DNA of 64,000 nt, from contig CAUYUJ010016371.1 of assembly GCA_963575745.1 (NCBI GenBank), positions 616,726 through 680,725 on the forward strand, written 5' to 3'. The DNA is from Prorocentrum cordatum (taxonomy: Eukaryota; Sar; Dinophyceae; Prorocentrales; Prorocentraceae). Position 1 is the stretch's first letter, and every line of letters starts with the position of its first letter. A program made the position numbers and the translations under genes. Positions 58,805 through 64,000 of the stretch are shown piece after piece. Under the pieces are notes generated by a model. The model had not been told where the DNA came from and searched no databases. It saw only the letters and a program-made list of their open reading frames with translations.

Positions 58805-60535
58805 CCGATCAATCTGGCTCTGAGTGACGAGGAGCACGTGCAGCGCCGAGAGGGCGGTCTCGCATACGTAGCTAATGAACTGCAAGCGGGCACACCTCTT
58901 CTGGATCTCGTGGTACCAAGTCGAGCCCATGTTGTACCAGCCCCGCTTCGCCGCCATCACCCTGGCCTTGATCCCCTCATGCACGGACAGGTCCGCCGCC
59001 ACAATCGGTCCAAGCAACCTGGCGCACTTAGCCACCGTCCCCTTCAGTTGCCGAGACGTTGCTACTTTTCTCGTCGCCGTATTCGAACCATGGCCCCGTA
59101 GATCGAGCGTGCTGACAGTCTTGTCCTCGTTAAGTCCTCCGCCCTGCTTGCCAATCTCCGTGTTGATCGTCCTGGTAGTGCGGTTGAGCCTGCGGACGAT
59201 GTCGTTCCCAGTGGCGTGCTTGGGGATCGGGGTGATGCGCGCCACGTCGTCCACGAACACCGCAGCCCCGACGTCGAAGGTCTCGTCGTCCCTGTCGGGG
59301 ATCGTCGTCTCGAGCCAGTTGAAGCTCTCGTCCTGTTCCTTCAGCCCGTCAAAGGCGTTGCTGACCGCGACCGAGTAGGTGGCCACGAAGCCCCACGGGA
59401 TCAAGCTGCTGCCCATGGCGCCTCCCTCCTGCGGGGTGAACTCGAGTTCGCCATCAGGGGGCGATACGGTGACGCATAGGTCGGAAAGGAGTTGTGCGAA
59501 GAAGGGCCTGTCCACGGCCTGCAGTCTGTCACCTGCGTGCGTGAGCCAGTGCTCCCAGCAGATGGCGTTGAAGGCCCCAGCCGCATCCCAGTTTTGCTGC
59601 GCAACCGAGAAGTTGGCATCCCTAAGCCGCCAGCATGCCGACTGCAGCGCCAGCAGGGCTGATTCCCTGCTGCGATGGGGTAAGCTGCCGTGCGCCCACT
59701 CTGGCCAGTCTCCAGGTAGTTGCCGTCGTCGGAGGCCGCTGTGCCACGCCTGCGAGAGATGGTCATACAAGTGGATCACGCGCTGCCCCTTCAGGTCGGC
59801 CCGCCCTTTGTTCTTGTCGAGCCCGATGGCGCGAGTGCGCTTGCCCGATGGAGCGAAGGTCTTCTTGATGCGCGTGTCTTGTAGCAGGTCCCATAGGCAC
59901 TGCTCGAACTTCGTCATCTGTATGGGTGCATCGTCCACGTAGCCGAGTCCCCTGCCAGTGCTGTCGATCCGTTCCATGGGCGCCAGGCATATGGCGAGCA
60001 TCTCAGTGCAGACGCCCCACTCGGGGAATGCTTTCCTCCTCGGCGCCCGACGGCAGTATTTTTTGATCGCCTTCAGATCATCCCGAACTTCATCATGTAG
60101 GGAGTTGCCATGTACACCATCTCCAAAGGAGAGGTCCTGGATTACATGCTTCTCCAATGCACAAGCAAGAGATATCCGATATCCCAAAAATATTTACTAC
60201 CGGCACGCGCAGAACACAACCTGCGTAATGTTGGCCTTCGTCAGTTGCTGGTCCCAGGAGGTCGTCAGCGCGCGCATGCCGCCAGCGACCCCCTCCTTCG
60301 CCATCCCCTCCTTCCACTCTTCAGCGCCCAATGTGCAGTTGGCAGCAATGTATGTACGTTTGCGAATGCCTTTCCCTCTGCCAGCGAGCCGCCCCCTAAG
60401 TGCATAAACTCTGGAAAAATCGCGAATCCTCCAGGCCTCCCTCAGCTCCTCGATCCGCTCGTAGAAAGTGTGTTCCTGATGAGCCTTGCGACGTGCCTCA
60501 TTCGCCTGTGAGACGCCGTAGCCGCGCCTCTGCAA
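58805..60535 (-). pseudogene. LINE reverse transcriptase, frameshifted and 3'-truncated by the foldback element
   Basis: The minus frame starting near 60187 encodes a non-LTR reverse transcriptase domain. Motif A is NWDAAGAFNAI (residues ~199-209); the motif B region is PQEGGAMGSSLIPWGF (~252-267); motif C is FVDD (311-314), the catalytic pair; motif D is LNEDKT (352-357). Upstream, 60197-60535 holds the charged linker (EARRKAHQEHTFYERIEELR) in another frame, so there is a frame break near 60195 as well as near 60530. LINE-like sequence ends at about residue 464 (SQIDRIT), after which the frame continues into the arm of the foldback element and reads only repeat. In life it would copy its own RNA at a nicked target; this copy is dead. 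Confidence 0.9.
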
Positions 60536-61565
60536 CCATCACGTTGCGCTCGAAGTCGTGGTTGTGGTCTGCGTTGCTGAGGCCAGCTTGCAGCTCTGCT
60601 AGTTCGTGTGCCACCTGAGCCCGAGCCCGCAGAGCCTGAACCCTCTCTTCCACCAGATGCTCGTACTCCGTGCCCAGCCTCCTCGTGGACGGGAAGACCG
60701 AGAGAGTGGCGTCGCGGATCGCCTTCGTGAATAGCTGGTGCTTGGTCTCAGGCGTGGGGTCGGAGTCGGAGAGGTTCCACTCGGCCTCAACTGCGCTCAG
60801 GTTGGACTCGACCTTCTCGCAGAACTCACGCCTCCGCTCGCCCTTGGTCAAGCACCTCATGAGGGAGTCCCGATCCACTCTCTCCGTGGCGCTCCGCAGC
60901 GGCGAGTAGCTCAGCTCGTAAGTGATGTGGACCTCCATTGGGCAGTGGTCGCGAAGCTCAGCTGTAGGGAACGGTGAGAGCGTGCGCATCAGGTCGGGGC
61001 GCATCCTGATCATTGGCACGAATCCCATAGCCGTGGACGGGACGAACACATGATCAATCCAGCTGTTCGTCTCTGACCCGTAGTAGCTGGCGGGCAAGCG
61101 AAAGTGCGTGTTGGCCGCGGTAAGGTAGTTAGTGGCCGCCCACCATCGTAATTGTTCTACTTGTCTTGATCGCCGATGTCGTCCGTGCCGTCCAGCCACC
61201 TCGTCTATGTCGCTGAAACCCAGCTGCTCGTTGAAATCCCCAGCGATCACCACCAGGTACCTGTTGCCTGCCTTCGCCACCTCGTCTGTGATCCAGCCTA
61301 GGATGCGCTGCATGGACTCCGTGCGCTCCTCGCCGTGTCGTCACCATTTCTCGATCACGCATCCGTATTCAAATGCTGCCCCCCGGCAATTGGGATGGCC
61401 GTATGCTGCGTGCCGGGTACGGCCTGATGTCGGATCGGCGCCTCGCTGCCAGCTCCTCCCGCAGGCGGGCAATCGTGGGGTTGAGAGGCCATGTAGCTAC
61501 CGCCACTCTTGCAGGGTGGCCTCCCATCCGCGCGCAGTGGTTGGCGGCCTCCGTCGAAATCACAG
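60498..61565 (-). pseudogene. LINE endonuclease (AP/EEP type), 5' part frameshifted
   Basis: The minus frame from 61313 reads VVIAGDFNEQ (residues ~21-30), the metal-binding D-x-N core of exonuclease-endonuclease-phosphatase proteins; SWIDHVFVP (84-92), the S-x-I-D-x-x-x-V strand; and LRDHCPMEVHI (120-130), in place of the canonical S-D-H-x-P. An N-terminal piece (RVAVATWPLNPTIARLREEL, 61369-61563) is in a different frame. The domain precedes the reverse transcriptase in the usual order and nicks target DNA in live elements. The frame breaks show it is not expressed as one protein. Confidence 0.85.
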
Positions 61566-61635
61566 CGTTGCCGCTGTTCGCCCAGATCTCCCGCGAGGAA
61601 GTGGCGACTCTCCTCCTCCTCGTCCTCCTCCTTTT

Positions 61636-61985
61636 TTGTCACTGCTTAGCCGCGCTCAGGTGGCGAGGAAAATTACGCTACCGAGGAACCCCCATACTTG
61701 ATTTAAGTCTTATGTGTTTCCTGCCGCGGAACTGCTACGCCTGCCGCGCTTTGCGAGCGTGCGACCCCAACTACCTTTGATGGAGAGGAGTGTCGCGTGT
61801 CGCGCCACCCCCTGAGGAACCATCCAGATACCTGTCCGAAAGTTGTAGTTCTGTCCTTCAATTCTGTGCACTTGACGAGTGTATGGAGTTTGTCTTTCGA
61901 TGTCTCCTACGGTGGTGACAGTAGTCTCTATCATCGCAACGCCTCGTATCCTCCTTTCTTGTCACTGCTTAGCCGAACGACGACG
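61636..61985 (+). repeat. Direct repeat TTGTCACTGCTTAGCCG flanking ~310 bp
   Basis: The 17-mer occurs at about 61636-61652 and 61962-61978, each preceded by a TCCTTT-like stretch. The ~310 bp between have no recognised content. It may be an insertion with a duplicated target or a segment duplication. Confidence 0.6.
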
Positions 61986-62002
61986 AGGACGCCGCTGAGC
62001 CG

Positions 62003-62472
62003 ATGGAAGTGGATAGTTCAAGCAGCGACAACCTGTTCAAGCCGGAGTTGCCCGAGAAGCCGGCCAAGGTCAAATCCAGGACGGCGAAGGCTACGCCGAA
62101 AGCTACGACGACAACACTTGCAGTGCGAGCCGAGCCAGAGACCTACGACGACGAGATCACAGGAGATGGACCAATCTACCTGGGAGATAGTGCTCTATTG
62201 AGGCAGTGGCTGGAGACCATGGGACCGACGAGAATCAGGAGTGGCAAGACGAGGGCGACAGCTATGAAACGATCTATGCGAAGGATAGACACTACGATTG
62301 CCTAGGAGTGTCTCAAGCTGGAAGCAGACGAGAGCAGGGCTATAACCTCGACCCAAGCATCAAAAGCTACGTGGCATACAGATCATCAAGTCAGCAGTGC
62401 GTGTACGCTGAGCCCCGCTACTACAAATGTGACGATGTCTTTGAGCCAGCCGCGGCAGTGGCTCAGACGTGA
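62003..62472 (+). CDS. Hypothetical protein, frame broken near 62200
   Basis: An ATG at 62003 opens MEVDSSSSDNLFKPELPEKP, a Ser-rich acidic then Lys/Pro/Thr-rich N-terminus, followed by EPETYDDEITGDGPIYLGDS. Near 62200 the protein-like composition moves to the next frame (DEGDSYETIYAKDRHYDCLG, then SIKSYVAYRSSSQQCVYAEP), ending at a stop at 62472. This implies one 1-base-type frameshift or an unrecognised intron. It is acidic and Tyr-rich, with no domain recognised. Its orientation is opposite to the LINE. It is less GC-biased than the surroundings, so it may be a real gene fragment. Confidence 0.4.
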
Positions 62473-62624
62473 ACGGTAGTGAGGATAATGAGTGAAAGCG
62501 CCCCCCAAGCTCAGGTGAAGATTTTATTACCTAACAGCGGCTGATGGGTTTCTAACGGGGTCAAAAGAATGCATCATGACTCCCCAGGGGGGTCTGGGCG
62601 GGAGCCGGACCGAGGGCCGGGCTC

Positions 62625-62905
62625 GTTTTAAGCAAACAGTCACACACTTCGTGCTCTTCGACCTCCCAGAACTCCATTCCCGGGCCACATTTTGAATGCC
62701 CGGAGCCAACTGTAGGCCACACTTCGAGCTCTTCGAGTTCCAGAAATCCATCCTCCATTTTGAATGCACCGGAGCCAACGTAGGCCATCACCTCGTGGTC
62801 ACAATCATCCCCTCCATTCCTCATGCCCAATGCCCACCATCGTCATTTCCCCAGAATCAGGATCCATTCCTGGGCCACGATTTGAATGCTGGCAGGAACA
62901 GAGGC
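62625..62905 (+). repeat. About 80-bp tandem repeat, 2-3 copies
   Basis: CATTTTGAATGCCCGGAGCC, GTAGGCCA.AC.TCG.GCTCTTCGA and CCAGAA.TCCAT recur with about 80-base spacing from 62640. A last, diverged partial (TTCCTGGGCCACGATTTGAA) lies near 62865. Confidence 0.75.
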
Positions 62906-63540
62906 CCCGAGGCAGGAACAGACTGAGGCTGATCAGGAGCCACAGGCCAGGCTGAACAGCCTGGCTGGGCGAAGCAGGCTGAGGTTCGTGAAGCACGCCT
63001 GGCTGAGCTGAGGCAGGCTGGCCGCGCCCCACTGAGCCGCCCCCCGGCGAGGATGACCTGCCTGCTCCGAAGTGAGGAAGCCATGGGCCCCTGTGCATCC
63101 AGGGCCAAGATAAGGAGCCTGAGGGGGCTGGAGGCACTGAAGCTGGGCGAGGCCAGGGGGGCTCACCGAATCATGGAATCTCCCCCTGTCGAGGCCGCTT
63201 CCGGCACCACTGAAACGACCTAACAACGCCAACTTGGGCGCTCGGGCTCGTCCAGCCAGCCGGCATGCTCAGCCGAACAACCAACCGTCTGGTCCCAGGA
63301 TCCGTGGGCAACCGTGCCCCGCTCTCCAGCGACGGGCTCTCTAGTCTTATGTTGTTCCCATCCTACTTAAGGACCACATCCCAGAAATAATTTCGAGCAC
63401 CCAGAAGAGTGTCAAAAGAGTGTCGAGACAGTGTCGAAACAGTGCCGGGCGAGTGCCTCCCAGGGCCCGACACGTGAAAACCCTTTTGAGTTTCGGTACT
63501 TTTTGCTGGCGCTCGAGATTCTGTCTGGTGATCGAGGCTG
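62906..63540. other. CAGGCTGAGG-type short repeats; no gene
   Basis: GGCAGGAACAGA is duplicated near 62890 and 62912. GGCTGAG and CAGGCTG motifs repeat to about 63030. About 63405-63465 has GTGTCGAAACAGTG-type short repeats. No coding region is supported. Confidence 0.5.
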
Positions 63541-63544
63541 AAAG

Positions 63545-63765
63545 CAGGTTGGACCCTCCGCCTCCGCCTCCGCCTTCTCCTCCTCCTCCTCCTCCTTCTC
63601 CTCCTCCTTCGCCTCCTTCTCCTCCTCCTCCTCCGCCTCCGCCTCCTTCTCCTCCTTTTCCTCCTTCGCCTCCTCCTCCTCCTCCTCCTCCTCTTCCGCC
63701 TCCTCCTCCTCCTCCTCCTTCTCCTCCTCATCCTCCTCCTCCTCCTCCTCGAGAGGCGATTGCGG
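63545..63765. repeat. CCT/CTT tract
   Basis: CCTCCGCCTCC and CCTCCTTCTCCT repeats. Confidence 0.95.
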
Positions 63766-64000
63766 AGTCCTACGGAGCAGCTCGCAGCATACACTACTGG
63801 GCGCGCTGGGGCGGGGCTCTCCGCTCTCCGCCGCAGCAGCCCCGCCCGGCTCGACGGGGGGAGGGCCGTCGTCCCCGAGCCGGCCCCCCCCCCGCCGCCG
63901 CCCGAGCTTCGGGCCCAGTGGGGCGCTCGTCTTTCTCGAGGGGGGCGCTTCCTCCTCCTCCTCCTCCTCCTCTTTCTTGAGGGGGCGCTTCCTCCTCCTC
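63766..64000. repeat. GC-rich end with a duplicated GAGGGGGCGCTTCCTCC block
   Basis: GAGGGGGGCGCTTCCTCC at about 63938 recurs as GAGGGGGCGCTTCCTCC at about 63979. The window ends inside the second CCT run. Confidence 0.6.

Overview
The window reads as nuclear DNA of a large, repeat-dominated, GC-rich eukaryotic genome, most likely a core dinoflagellate. This is an inference. It rests on an endonuclease/reverse-transcriptase LINE of a style I associate with dinoflagellates, on the density of GC-rich trinucleotide tracts and minisatellites, and on the absence of any bacterial-style operon, rRNA or recognisable housekeeping gene. No spliced-leader relic was found by eye. Most long open frames here are tandem repeats whose unit length is a multiple of three, or homopolymer-coding microsatellites. 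They are listed as repeats, not genes.

Layout. 0-10 kb holds dispersed repeat modules, a 90-bp minisatellite (2.26-4.04 kb), a ~620-bp higher-order repeat, a 64-bp array and short-unit arrays. 10-15 kb is the least repetitive part of the left half: two candidate exons and a decayed LINE endonuclease, all on the minus strand. 16.5-23.4 kb is a mosaic of related repeat modules around a 1.5-kb pyrimidine minisatellite. 23.4-30.5 kb is microsatellites and minisatellites. 30.5-33.4 kb and 38.0-39.2 kb carry frameshifted coding relics on the minus strand. 34-46.6 kb holds several copies of a composite, CCT-flanked dispersed element and very long CCT/CAT tracts.

The main structure is at 46.7-61.6 kb. 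A minus-strand LINE relic has its endonuclease and reverse transcriptase at 58.8-61.6 kb and an RNase H-like tail at 46.9-47.7 kb. Between them lies a ~10-kb inverted repeat (48.74-58.77 kb) whose two ~5-kb arms match in reverse complement through successive modules: GAT/ATC tract, unique GC-rich blocks, GTC/GAC tracts, a CA/TG-rich patch, a hairpin-rich module, a palindromic minisatellite and an AT-rich segment. The centre near 53.7 kb is itself made of short perfect palindromes. It looks like a giant foldback element inserted into the LINE, which is the strongest candidate for an undescribed system here. A third copy of its hairpin module sits alone at 70-290.

62.0-62.5 kb carries an unrecognised, frameshifted open frame. 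The window ends in short duplications and a CCT tract. No gene in the window is clearly intact and functional.
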